Notes: generated by a model not told the origin, from the sequence alone. 9,967 nucleotides of DNA from an uncultured Eubacterium sp. (GCA_948759685.1 CAQBGY010000100.1:1-9967), one strand, 5' to 3'. Shown: positions 1 through 8,453, counted from the stretch's first letter. A program made the numbers and translations.

Positions 1-99
1 TCTAAACTGACGGGCTAATTCTTCGTATCCTTTGTTCTCGCTGAATAGTTACTTACGCAGATAAAAACAAGCGCAAAGAATAAAGAGGCCGTAACAATC
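1..99. other. Left edge: untranslated or 5'-truncated region before dndE
   Basis: No complete gene is visible here. In the dndE frame there are stops at 16-18 and 46-48. From 49 to 99 the frame is open and reads LLTQIKTSAKNKEAVTI, which resembles the usual N-terminus of Bacteroidales DndE as I remember it, but it contains no ATG, GTG or TTG. On the minus strand, positions 1-48 read LFSENKGYEELARQFR after a stop. This looks protein-like but has no start codon. The stretch may therefore be a junction between dndE and unrelated DNA. I see no convincing promoter. Confidence 0.35.
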
Positions 100-444
100 T
101 TGACACGAAAGTTTGGCTTAGGAGCAGAGAATGTAATAGCGAGAATAGCTATAACTTATTCTCTGCAGAGCGGCACTAAATTTTCGCCTTTAGACATAAA
201 GGACTCTGGAGGGAAAGAATACACAAAGAATGTTCTTTTCGGCAGTCTGTATCCAGTCTATGCAGCAATCATGTGCAAACATTATAGCATCAGAATGTCA
301 GATAAAGATTTGCCTAGATATTTTAAGCTCCACCTAGATGATGGCTTGGAACTAATCATGAGAGATGTAAAAGATAATCCTAATTTGATAGGGTTTGACT
401 ACTTATTTGATAAAATTGAATTGGGATTGAACGAAATATGCTAA
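100..444 (+). CDS. dndE: DndE-family DNA phosphorothioate modification protein, start uncertain
   Basis: DndE is the small DNA-binding partner of DndC and DndD, the enzymes that replace a non-bridging backbone oxygen with sulfur. The 114 residues carry segments that I associate with Bacteroidales DndE: LGAENVIARIAI near residues 7-18, DSGGKEY near 35-41, LFGSLYPVYAAI near 46-57, SDKDLPRYFKLHLDDGLEL near 67-85 and a GFDYLFDKIELGLN tail. The length is close to the family norm of about 110-130. The only usable start is TTG at 100. However, DndE-like sequence continues in frame upstream to about position 49, so the first helix may be lost or a non-standard start is used. The stop overlaps the next ATG by 7 bases (ATGCTAA), indicating translational coupling. 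dndB, dndC and dndD are not in the window. Confidence 0.75.
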   Translation: MTRKFGLGAENVIARIAITYSLQSGTKFSPLDIKDSGGKEYTKNVLFGSLYPVYAAIMCKHYSIRMSDKDLPRYFKLHLDDGLELIMRDVKDNPNLIGFDYLFDKIELGLNEIC

Positions 445-3332
445 GAGCATCGAATATAAACTTCTACAAGATTATGACTGCAGGTTATATATCTGCAGAG
501 GCCTATTCTATGCTTAAGCCTAAAGCCCGTTTCCATGAACTGGACTTAAATGAGTACTTATTATATCCTGACAATATTGCAACAGAGATTAAGCAATTGT
601 TTGAAGATGATGCAACATATGAGGCTATTTGTGGACTAGAGCAGATGGAAGAATGTCTATTTAACGATGATAAACGTCCATATGAGCTTTTGGAAACCTT
701 ACGGTTATCTTCGGGAGAAAAAGTAAATGATTTCTTGTCAAGTACAGGTTCTAAGTTTTTCCTGTTAAATTACGTCTTTAACAATAAAAACAGTCTTAGT
801 ACCAAAGCATTTATCAATATTGACAATATTGATGCTATAATGGACTTTATTATTAAATATGAGAATTCTTTTGTTCAATTATTCACTACTGGTAAAGTTG
901 AACTAAATCTAACACCTTTGGAATCTATGTCTTATAATAGCTATTTAGATATTATTAAAACTGCTGAAAATCCTATAGTAAGAGAGAATTCTGATTTGTA
1001 CTCAGTTCAGCTTCCAAGCACTCGAATGCCTCAATGTACTATTGACCCAAATGCAGTGTCATTAGAGAACACTGTTTATAAAAAATATGTGTTCATACTC
1101 AGTCAATTGACAGATGAAGAATTTGAACCATTCAAATCGTATTTCGAAAGTCAGTTGGCGAATGTTTCTATACGTATAGCCAATTGTGTCAAATCGGTAG
1201 GATACCACATGTTTTATGTAAACTATTTATTTGCAAAAGAGGAGAAACTACTATCTATCCGAAATTTTGGCAAGAAGGCTGTTTATGATTTCAGACAAAT
1301 TAGGCAGTTGTTGATTGATCATGTAATTAATAGTATTGATTATCCTGATGCCAAATTAAAATCTGTTGAAGGTATTGTTACTGCTATCTCTGAAGAGATA
1401 CAGCAACAACAGCTTTTGCAAAATCTTTCCTTACAAGAAATAATAGGCGATACTCAATATGCAATATTGAGTAAGATGCTATATGGATTCACTCAAAAAC
1501 TATCTGTTCGAGCAAAGAATGCAATTAACAGTTATACAGGGGATTTTATTGAGGATTTTGTCCATAAGAACAAGAACATTATGGATATCAAGAATATCGG
1601 TAAAAAATCGTCAGAGGAAATATTGACTGTTGTACAAAAACTGAAAGAATATGCAGAGAAAGCAAAGCTAAAGCCATCGGACGAAATATCGCCAGAAAAA
1701 CTTCAAATTATGGAATATGAAATGTTTTTTGATTACTGTTGGGATGATTTTTCATGTCAGTATTTCCTAAAAAATAGACATTTACCCATGTTCCATATTT
1801 TGGAGAATTGGTTAAACAAACAGGTTGATAAAGGATGGAATATCTTTAAATCATGTCTTCCCCTGTTTGCTGGAGCAGAAATAAAAACTTTAGATGAATT
1901 AGCCGAAAAATATAGTATAACAAGGGAAAGGTGTCGCCAGTTATGTGTTAAACATATTGAGAATTTCCATGAGATTAATGATAAAGAATTGTCTTCGTCA
2001 AGCATAAATCTTACAAAAATTATTGCAAAAACTGAAGAATGGCAATATCTCACTAAGGCTATCTCCTGCAATAATTTGCTGGAGATGGGTATAGTGTACC
2101 CATACATAGTGGAAGAAAAATGCAACTTTTCACAGGAATTTTGTTTCTTTATTTTAAGTATCTTATTGGCAAACGAGTATTCACTTGTTGGGCGTGAGAT
2201 AATTTCGCTTCCCACAAGGGCTAAGCAAATATGGAATAACACATATTTGATTAGATGTGAATATGCTGACGCCTTTAATTTCAGCAAGATACCTTCACTA
2301 ATAGATGAAACAGAGAGTAACTTAACTGAAGATGTAGAAATTGATGCTGAACAGTTGACAATTGACACATTTCTCTTTGAGTGGAACGATTTTGATACAG
2401 AAAAGGTCTATGTCATTTCTGAGATATTATCGCATATCCTGATTCAAGAATGCGGTAAGATACCTAATGAGTGTTTTCAATTTACATTAGAGAGCAAAAA
2501 GATTATTAATGTTACAGATATCATTTACGAGATTTTGCATCAAAATGGTAATCCTATGACTCCAGATGATATATTTACTGAATTAAATAAAATTTATCCC
2601 AACAGGTATAAATCATCAGATAGAGTAAGAACTTTGGTTGCTAGCGACCCTCGTATATGTATGATTGGAAAAGCTAGTCTTGTTGGCTTATTGGAATGGA
2701 AGCACATTAAGATTGGAAGTATTCGTGATATAATCGTACAGTATTTATCAAAGTTTGATGACCCACAACCGGCCGCTAAAATTGTGGAATATGTTCAACA
2801 ATATAGAGACACCACAGAAAGTAGCATACGCTCTTCAATGGGAAGTGGTGATCAGTTTGTTCAATTCAGTGGTGGCCTATACGGTTTGAAAGATAAAACC
2901 TATGCAGCATGGTATAGTATTCCTGAAAAAAGAAGAAGCTTTGCGCTGAGAGTAAATGAAATCGAAATTTTCTTAAGAGAAAACTTACATTTTCCTTTTA
3001 ATCAATCGGATAATGCTACTGAAAATAGTCTTTATACTTGGTGGAGGCGTATTGTAAAGAGCGATGAACTCAATGACGAGCAACGTGCCGAAATTAAGCG
3101 TATACAAGAACAATACAAGGATTATCCTGTAACTCGGCGTGATAACGAATGGAATGAATTTTATAGAAACTATAGGGCGTTTTTGCAGAATTCTGGTCGC
3201 AAACCTCAGAGAGATAATCCCTACGAAAAACCACTTTATAGTTGGTTTGAAAGATGTGTGAATGATTTCATAGAAGGAAATCTATCACCGAACAGAGAAA
3301 AAATGTATATCGAATTATGTAAATTGTTGTAA
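438..3332 (+). CDS. Large multi-domain DNA-binding protein (alpha-CTD-like, sigma-4-like HTH, winged helix, helicase-associated-like repeats)
   Basis: I do not recognise a named family for the whole 964 residues, but several DNA-binding modules are visible. Residues about 270-292 (LLSIRNFGKKAVYDF) and 379-403 (IMDIKNIGKKSSEEI) each resemble the helix-hairpin-helix of the RNA polymerase alpha C-terminal domain. Residues about 483-510 (TLDELAEKYSITRERCRQL) match a sigma-70 region 4-like helix-turn-helix. Residues about 690-820 look like tandem HARE-HTH or winged-helix units. Residues about 835-890 and 901-960 form two related repeats with LYTWW and LYSWF cores, like the helicase-associated domain at the C-terminus of some SF2 helicases. 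No nuclease or ATPase motif is evident. The start overlaps the dndE stop, and the next gene begins 3 bases after the stop. I infer a DNA-binding scaffold or recognition subunit, not a transcription factor. The helicase it may work with is encoded next door. Confidence 0.7.
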   Translation: MLRASNINFYKIMTAGYISAEAYSMLKPKARFHELDLNEYLLYPDNIATEIKQLFEDDATYEAICGLEQMEECLFNDDKRPYELLETLRLSSGEKVNDFLSSTGSKFFLLNYVFNNKNSLSTKAFINIDNIDAIMDFIIKYENSFVQLFTTGKVELNLTPLESMSYNSYLDIIKTAENPIVRENSDLYSVQLPSTRMPQCTIDPNAVSLENTVYKKYVFILSQLTDEEFEPFKSYFESQLANVSIRIANCVKSVGYHMFYVNYLFAKEEKLLSIRNFGKKAVYDFRQIRQLLIDHVINSIDYPDAKLKSVEGIVTAISEEIQQQQLLQNLSLQEIIGDTQYAILSKMLYGFTQKLSVRAKNAINSYTGDFIEDFVHKNKNIMDIKNIGKKSSEEILTVVQKLKEYAEKAKLKPSDEISPEKLQIMEYEMFFDYCWDDFSCQYFLKNRHLPMFHILENWLNKQVDKGWNIFKSCLPLFAGAEIKTLDELAEKYSITRERCRQLCVKHIENFHEINDKELSSSSINLTKIIAKTEEWQYLTKAISCNNLLEMGIVYPYIVEEKCNFSQEFCFFILSILLANEYSLVGREIISLPTRAKQIWNNTYLIRCEYADAFNFSKIPSLIDETESNLTEDVEIDAEQLTIDTFLFEWNDFDTEKVYVISEILSHILIQECGKIPNECFQFTLESKKIINVTDIIYEILHQNGNPMTPDDIFTELNKIYPNRYKSSDRVRTLVASDPRICMIGKASLVGLLEWKHIKIGSIRDIIVQYLSKFDDPQPAAKIVEYVQQYRDTTESSIRSSMGSGDQFVQFSGGLYGLKDKTYAAWYSIPEKRRSFALRVNEIEIFLRENLHFPFNQSDNATENSLYTWWRRIVKSDELNDEQRAEIKRIQEQYKDYPVTRRDNEWNEFYRNYRAFLQNSGRKPQRDNPYEKPLYSWFERCVNDFIEGNLSPNREKMYIELCKLL

Positions 3333-3335
3333 GGA

Positions 3336-5525
3336 ATGCTAGCAGATATAACTTTTCATCATATATATTCCAAGTCTGATTTGCATAGACCAATAGAGTT
3401 TTGCTTGCAGGCTCTAGGTAATAGCATCAGATTAGATTTGGGCTTGGGCTATTTCAGTTCAGCCAGTTTCAATGTACTTTCACTCGGGATGGCACAATTC
3501 ATCGTAAACAATGGGTGTATGAATTTGTACATAAACAAGTACGTCAGCATTGACGACTATGCTCTGTTAAAGGGTGATTATGATGAAAAGTTTGATGACG
3601 AACTCGTAACATCTTTCACTAGCCTAAAGAAAACATTCGATCAACGTGATGAACATTTCTTTAAATGTTTGGCTTATCTAATTGCAACCAATAGGGTAAA
3701 TATAAAAATTATCGTTCTAGCGGATGGCGGACTTCCTCATGAAAAATATGGCATTTTTACAGATGAAGTTGGTAATAGAATTCATTTTACTGGCTCAATG
3801 AATCTAACCGCTTCAGCAATCTTAGGCAACCTTGAAACCATAGAGTGTACCTGTTCTTGGAAAGGTGATGACAGCCGAGAAAAGGTCTTATCTTTAGAAC
3901 AACATTTTCACAAGGTGTGGAACGGTGAGTGCGAAGGAGTTAAGATTTATAATGCTAAGCATTTCTGCAATAACATCATGACAACGTATCCGAATCAAGA
4001 CCCGGAAAATCTTCTACGCAAAGAAAAAGAATTTTTAGCCATATATAATGTGCAAATGAAGTCGGTTTCAAATGATGCTCCTCATTTCCCATTGAAATAC
4101 AAAGATGGAGCTAGGCCATATCAAGAAGAGGCATATAAGGCTTGGGTAGAAAATGGTAAGCAAGGAATATTTGCGATGGCAACGGGTACAGGTAAAACTA
4201 TTACCTCGTTAAATTGTGCATTACATGAATATAACGAGGATAAGTTTTACAACTTGCTGATACTTGTGCCTTCGCTAGACTTAGTAGCTCAATGGCAAGA
4301 AGAACTAAAAGGGTTCAACTTTAAGAAGTCTATAAATGTGTCATCACAGAATGCTTCTTGGAGGAAAGAGTTAATGGATATATCCCAAAAAGTCAAAAGA
4401 AAGAAAACTGTAAATTATGCAATTGTTTCAACGTATGATTCATTTGTAAACAAAGATTTCCAGTATCTTTTACCCATACTTTCGGAAAATATGATTCTCA
4501 TAGCTGATGAAGCACATAATATAGGAGGAAAATCGGTCAAGGAGTGTTTTCGCAATCTAAAAGTTAGGCGTAGAATAGCTCTGTCTGCCACTCCTGAGAG
4601 GATTTATGACGAAGAAGGCAGTAAGGATATAGCATCATTCTTCAATGACAGCCATCCGTATGTGTATTCATTTCCTATGAGTAAAGCTATTAATGAGGGC
4701 AGGTTATGTAAATACTATTATTATCCTAAATTAGCATACTTAAATGACGGTGAAATGAGATTATATAGCCGTATATCAAAGAGGCTTGCACAATTATGGG
4801 ATAGCGAAAATGGAAAATTTAAGAACAAACAAGAAGCTGAAATGCTCTTGATGAATAGAAAGCGTATTATTCACAAGTGCTCCGATAAATTAAATGTTTT
4901 TCGTGAAATAATTTCTGAGATTGGAAAAGATGACCTAAGATACACATTCGTATATGCCCCACAAGGCAAATATGAAAAGATGGGCATTGATGATGAGGTG
5001 ATATTGACAGAAGAAGATGATATGTCATTTATCCAAAGATTGTTAAATGAAGCGAAGATGATGTATCCCAATAAGCGTTGCAACACATTTACAGGCATGG
5101 ACTCAAAGGATAAACGTTCGCTTTTGCTGAAATCATTTGCTGATGGCAATCTGGACATTTTATTTGCTATGAAGTGTTTAGATGAAGGTGTGGATATTCC
5201 AAGGGCTGAACGTGGCATATTTACATCGAGCACTGGCAATCCACGAGAATTTATCCAGCGTCGTGGCCGTTTGCTGCGTAACCACCCCGATAAGATGTTT
5301 AGTTATATCTATGATATAGTGGTAATACCAGCAACAATTAACCGAGAAGATAGTTTTGGGCAGATGGAACGGAATATGGTTAAGTCTGAATTAAAAAGAG
5401 TAGCATATTTCGCAAGCCTGTCAATGAATTGCCATGCCAATAATGGAGCGTTTGAGATTCTTAATGATCTTGCTCATCATTTCGGCATAGTATGGTCTGA
5501 ATTACTAGAAAAGATTGAACAATAA
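3336..5525 (+). CDS. PLD-like nuclease / SF2 DEAH-box helicase fusion protein
   Basis: The N-terminal 200 or so residues resemble a phospholipase-D-like nuclease domain: LPHEKYGIFTDE around residues 133-144 gives the H-x-K pair (H135, K137) with a nearby Asp, followed by FTGSMNLTASA (151-161). Only one HKD half-motif is seen, so activity would need dimerisation, as in single-HKD nucleases. The C-terminal 470 residues form an SF2 helicase: RPYQEEA (260-266), Walker A MATGTGKT (281-288), DEAH (391-394), SATP (417-420), FAMKCLDEGVDIP (610-622) and arginine finger motif QRRGRLLR (641-648). All core motifs are intact, so ATP-driven translocation or unwinding is likely. Start ATG lies 3 bases after the previous stop, with AAGGA just before it. 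The architecture fits a restriction or anti-phage helicase-nuclease. It may correspond to the helicase family annotated as 'DNA phosphorothioation system restriction enzyme', but I cannot confirm that. Confidence 0.85.
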   Translation: MLADITFHHIYSKSDLHRPIEFCLQALGNSIRLDLGLGYFSSASFNVLSLGMAQFIVNNGCMNLYINKYVSIDDYALLKGDYDEKFDDELVTSFTSLKKTFDQRDEHFFKCLAYLIATNRVNIKIIVLADGGLPHEKYGIFTDEVGNRIHFTGSMNLTASAILGNLETIECTCSWKGDDSREKVLSLEQHFHKVWNGECEGVKIYNAKHFCNNIMTTYPNQDPENLLRKEKEFLAIYNVQMKSVSNDAPHFPLKYKDGARPYQEEAYKAWVENGKQGIFAMATGTGKTITSLNCALHEYNEDKFYNLLILVPSLDLVAQWQEELKGFNFKKSINVSSQNASWRKELMDISQKVKRKKTVNYAIVSTYDSFVNKDFQYLLPILSENMILIADEAHNIGGKSVKECFRNLKVRRRIALSATPERIYDEEGSKDIASFFNDSHPYVYSFPMSKAINEGRLCKYYYYPKLAYLNDGEMRLYSRISKRLAQLWDSENGKFKNKQEAEMLLMNRKRIIHKCSDKLNVFREIISEIGKDDLRYTFVYAPQGKYEKMGIDDEVILTEEDDMSFIQRLLNEAKMMYPNKRCNTFTGMDSKDKRSLLLKSFADGNLDILFAMKCLDEGVDIPRAERGIFTSSTGNPREFIQRRGRLLRNHPDKMFSYIYDIVVIPATINREDSFGQMERNMVKSELKRVAYFASLSMNCHANNGAFEILNDLAHHFGIVWSELLEKIEQ

Positions 5526-5538
5526 TAATTTTTAAGAT

Positions 5539-5751
5539 ATGGACGGTAAAGAAATTTTCAAAGAAATCCTTAAATCTCCGCAAATGAAAGAACTTCTTGG
5601 AGTTTCTTCAGGTGAAGAGATTCATGAAGATTATGAGAGTTCTTCTCAGCACCCTGAAATTTCAGTAGTGCAAAGTATTATTGATGCGCAAATTCGGCAT
5701 ACGTCTGATGATGCCTTGTTTAAAAACATAAAGAAGATATTTGACTTATAA
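5539..5751 (+). CDS. Small acidic hypothetical protein (70 aa) of the dnd-linked operon
   Basis: No family is recognised with confidence. The N-terminal part (GKEIFKEILKSPQMKELLG) and the C-terminal part (SVVQSIIDAQIRHTSDD and KNIKKIFDL) look helical, separated by an acidic, Ser/Glu-rich linker near residues 24-38. There is no signal peptide or membrane segment. The gene lies 13 bases after the helicase stop and 2 bases before the ATPase start, so it is co-transcribed and probably real despite its size. A partner or adaptor of the SMC-like ATPase or the helicase is the simplest guess. Confidence 0.65.
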   Translation: MDGKEIFKEILKSPQMKELLGVSSGEEIHEDYESSSQHPEISVVQSIIDAQIRHTSDDALFKNIKKIFDL

Positions 5752-5753
5752 TT

Positions 5754-7898
5754 ATGGCAACAATTATTAATTCTGTTGCGTTCGAGAATTTCTACAACTA
5801 CTATGGAAGTTACGAACACAACGAGTACAAATTCAAACCAGGTATAAACATTGTCAATGCCGATAATAATATGGGTAAGTCAAAGTTTTACAATGGTTTT
5901 ATGTGGTTACTCCGTGACCAAGTGTACGATTCAGATATTAAGGCTTTTTGTGATGCGAATGAGTCACTGTTTAAGATGGCTTCCGGCAAAGCAAAGGCTG
6001 AAGATTATGAATTCAAGGTTGGATTCAGAGTCATCTTTACTAATAGTGACACTAAGTATACTATGGAGAAGTATGCCTTGTTCTGTCATAAGAAAGGAGA
6101 ATTAATTCATGAGGAATCAAGATTGGATATCATGGAGACAGTTAATAATGCTGACACACCTATTCTTGACAAAGGCGAGCAGATGAGCATAATCAACAAA
6201 GTATTCATACCTCTTGCTCTACGTAACTATGCATTGTTACAAGGTGAGTCAATGGACAGGCTTGTTGATTTATCGTCAAAAAAAGCTTTAGCTGATACCA
6301 TTGATACGTTAGCTGGCATTTCCGTTTTGAAAGGCATCTGTGATATTTCCAAAAAGATGGCTCAAAAAGCATATAGTCTGTTTCAAATGGAAGATTCTGA
6401 GAATTCCAAGTTTGATTTGGAACGAAAAAGAGACAAAGAAAAACGAAATCAATTTGTCGCTAATATTGAATCCACTCTGACTGCAATTGAAAATGCAAAG
6501 GACGAGCTTAATGCAGCAAAAAGGAAGAAGGAAGAGTTAGATGCTTTTATCAGTAATTCAAGCAAAAGAATTGAAATCCGCTCACAATTGGATAATATTC
6601 GAATCCAGATAGACAATCAAAAAAAGTCAATCGAGAGGATTGAGACCTCAATTACAAAAAAAATCTTCGATGAAGAGAATCCTTGGCTTCTAATAGGATT
6701 GGAGGATGAGCTTGATACTTTTGATACTAGAAGAGAGAAGCATATTGGCGATTTGGCACAAATGAACAATGATGGAGCGTTGGTTATAATGTTACCAGAA
6801 GGTTCTCCCGATAGTTCATCTTTGGAACGTATGCTTAAAAATGAAGTATGCGAGGTGTGTGGTCAACCCGCCGCAAAGCACTCTAAGGCATGGGAACATA
6901 TCAAACTTATTCTGGATCGCCCCAAGAAAGTTAGTACAAACCGAAATGATTTCGGTCATTTTTATGGAACATTGCAAAAATCTGCCAGTTCATATTCACG
7001 CAATATTCCACTAATAGAATCAAGGATAGAAGCCTTGAAAGACAAACTTGACGAGGAGAAAGAACATCTTGAAAAATTGGAAGAAAAACGTGAAGAGATT
7101 TTCACAGAGTTAAACAATGCTGGCGGAAACGCAGATAATTCTTCATTTAACGATAAAGCTATCATCAAAGACTATGATATCGTTAATACGACCATAGCAA
7201 CTAAAGAACGAGAAATAAGTGAAAAGCAACGTATGGTTGCAACGTGGAATAATTCATTGGACGTTATTAATCAAAAATTGTCCTCATACAAGAAGGATAT
7301 GTCAGTCCAAAAGTACGAAGATTTTGCGGATTTGATGAAAAAAATAAATGATGTTATTGTTAAAACTAAGGATGACATTTATGACCGTACAATTACTGCT
7401 TTGGCAAAAGAAGCTAATGAAAAGTATATTGCTTTGACTACTGGCAACCAATCTTCCGGCGGTAAATTACTTTTTGAACGCAATCACGATGTGGTAAATG
7501 TTTCTATCCGTGATGTGCAGAATGGCGAAATTACAGGTTTAGGTACAGGATTCCAAAGAATGAAGCAGCTTGCAATTGTGATGGCCATCATTTCATCAAA
7601 GATCGGAGATGAAAAAAAATTCGACTATCCCTTTATCTCAGATGCTCCCTTCTCTGAATTTGGTGAAAACTTTGTCAATAATTTCTTCAAAGTTGCCCCA
7701 GGAGTTTTTAGTCAAAGCATTATCATGATTAAAGAACTATATGACCCTACTGCAAAAGATTTGTTAACTCCTTTTGGTAGAAGAATTCTAGAAGAGATGA
7801 AGAATGGTAAAATACCTGGAACATTCTATGTCAACGTAATAGAAGATCGAGCAGATACAACAGGGCTCGTAACGTCACACAAATGTTATTTTGAGTAA
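5754..7898 (+). CDS. Rad50/SMC-like ATPase with zinc hook, DndD-like architecture
   Basis: The 714-residue layout follows Rad50, SbcC and DndD: an N-terminal ATPase half, a coiled coil (about 220-300), a CxxC hook (CEVCG, C366 and C369), a returning coiled coil (about 410-545) and a C-terminal ATPase half. The P-loop is NNMGKS at 38-43, lacking the first glycines of a canonical Walker A but keeping GKS. LLQGES at 161-166 fits the Q-loop. The signature region is GLGTGFQRMKQLAI (595-608) instead of LSGGQ. Walker B is YPFISDAPF (625-633), with D630 kept. Coiled-coil composition is clear from the Glu/Lys-rich heptads. It is not the standard DndD sequence and sits downstream of dndE, so I read it as a separate SMC-like component of the associated module. 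It is packed 2 bases after the small protein and 3 bases before the next gene. Confidence 0.8.
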   Translation: MATIINSVAFENFYNYYGSYEHNEYKFKPGINIVNADNNMGKSKFYNGFMWLLRDQVYDSDIKAFCDANESLFKMASGKAKAEDYEFKVGFRVIFTNSDTKYTMEKYALFCHKKGELIHEESRLDIMETVNNADTPILDKGEQMSIINKVFIPLALRNYALLQGESMDRLVDLSSKKALADTIDTLAGISVLKGICDISKKMAQKAYSLFQMEDSENSKFDLERKRDKEKRNQFVANIESTLTAIENAKDELNAAKRKKEELDAFISNSSKRIEIRSQLDNIRIQIDNQKKSIERIETSITKKIFDEENPWLLIGLEDELDTFDTRREKHIGDLAQMNNDGALVIMLPEGSPDSSSLERMLKNEVCEVCGQPAAKHSKAWEHIKLILDRPKKVSTNRNDFGHFYGTLQKSASSYSRNIPLIESRIEALKDKLDEEKEHLEKLEEKREEIFTELNNAGGNADNSSFNDKAIIKDYDIVNTTIATKEREISEKQRMVATWNNSLDVINQKLSSYKKDMSVQKYEDFADLMKKINDVIVKTKDDIYDRTITALAKEANEKYIALTTGNQSSGGKLLFERNHDVVNVSIRDVQNGEITGLGTGFQRMKQLAIVMAIISSKIGDEKKFDYPFISDAPFSEFGENFVNNFFKVAPGVFSQSIIMIKELYDPTAKDLLTPFGRRILEEMKNGKIPGTFYVNVIEDRADTTGLVTSHKCYFE

Positions 7899-7901
7899 TA
7901 T

Positions 7902-8453
7902 ATGAATCACCAAGAATTAAGAGAGGCTATCTTTGGAAGAAAGCCTAGATACAGCGAGAAATTTAAGCCTTTGATGGAGCGTATCTCTATAAAAGGAGAT
8001 TTGACGGGTAAAGGAGATTTTTCCACCTTTGGCGCTTTCTATCAAACCTTTATGTATGCTTATATAATAGGTCTTAGATTAGGCAAGAAAACACCCCTCA
8101 CTAACGAGGACAAGAAAGTAGAGTTTGCAGATATCTCACATTGGAAACCAACGCCAATCAGAGATTTCATCTTAATGACTCTGCTAAACCGTACAGAGAA
8201 GTTTGATAACTTCTCTTGGAACTGGTTGTCATTAGAAAATAGTTCTGAGGAAAATGTATCAAACTTTATTACTATGCTTATTCGAGAAATGGAGGCATAT
8301 GCAAACATAGGATTGATTTACCTTCAAGACAAATGGGATAATGAGAAGATGTTATTCAATTCTCCATTTGTATTTGTAGACATTCTTCAGGAGTTACCAA
8401 AGAATAATAAGGAATCACTTGCTCAAACAGAGCTATTATCAAATGCTGAATAA
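7902..8453 (+). CDS. Hypothetical protein of the dnd-linked operon (183 aa)
   Basis: I cannot assign a function. It starts 3 bases after the ATPase stop. Visible features are GRKPRYSEKF near the N-terminus, a short ISIKGDLTGKGDFSTFGAFY stretch, an aromatic segment YQTFMYAYIIGLRLGK (about 48-63) and MLIREMEAYANIGLIYLQDK (about 124-143). The middle has alternating hydrophobic helices but nothing long or hydrophobic enough for a membrane span. The pattern of a basic N-terminus, FYxxFMYAYxxGL and a closing 'EAYANxGL' helix reminds me of small proteins found beside dnd or ABC-ATPase defence genes, some of which databases label misleadingly as 'glycoside hydrolase family 15'. No catalytic motif of a glycosidase is present. 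It is probably a structural or bridging subunit of the neighbouring ATPase. Confidence 0.7.
   Translation: MNHQELREAIFGRKPRYSEKFKPLMERISIKGDLTGKGDFSTFGAFYQTFMYAYIIGLRLGKKTPLTNEDKKVEFADISHWKPTPIRDFILMTLLNRTEKFDNFSWNWLSLENSSEENVSNFITMLIREMEAYANIGLIYLQDKWDNEKMLFNSPFVFVDILQELPKNNKESLAQTELLSNAE

Noticed and set aside
26..34. TATCCTTTG as a Bacteroidetes -7 promoter element
   Set aside because: Spacing differs from the TAnnTTTG consensus by one base and a -33 TTTG cannot be placed within the window.
1757..2368. 203-codon open frame on the minus strand inside the 964-aa gene
   Set aside because: Antisense to a convincing multi-domain protein; its translation shows no domain and there is no spacing or start signal to support it.
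438..3332. Calling the large protein an RNA polymerase alpha subunit or sigma factor
   Set aside because: Only short DNA-binding segments resemble these proteins; the alpha N-terminal domain and sigma regions 2 and 3 are absent.
4871..5239. 122-codon minus-strand open frame inside the helicase
   Set aside because: Lies opposite conserved helicase motifs V and VI; a shadow of the real coding frame.
5851..6105. 84-codon plus-strand open frame inside the SMC-like ATPase gene
   Set aside because: Out of frame with the ATPase P-loop region, composition is not protein-like and there is no independent start context.
5754..7898. Calling the SMC-like ATPase DndD
   Set aside because: The architecture is similar, but the motifs are not those of canonical DndD and the gene is far downstream of dndE, separated by three genes.
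8060..8308. 82-codon minus-strand open frame inside the 183-aa gene
   Set aside because: Antisense to an operon gene with tight spacing; no recognisable features.
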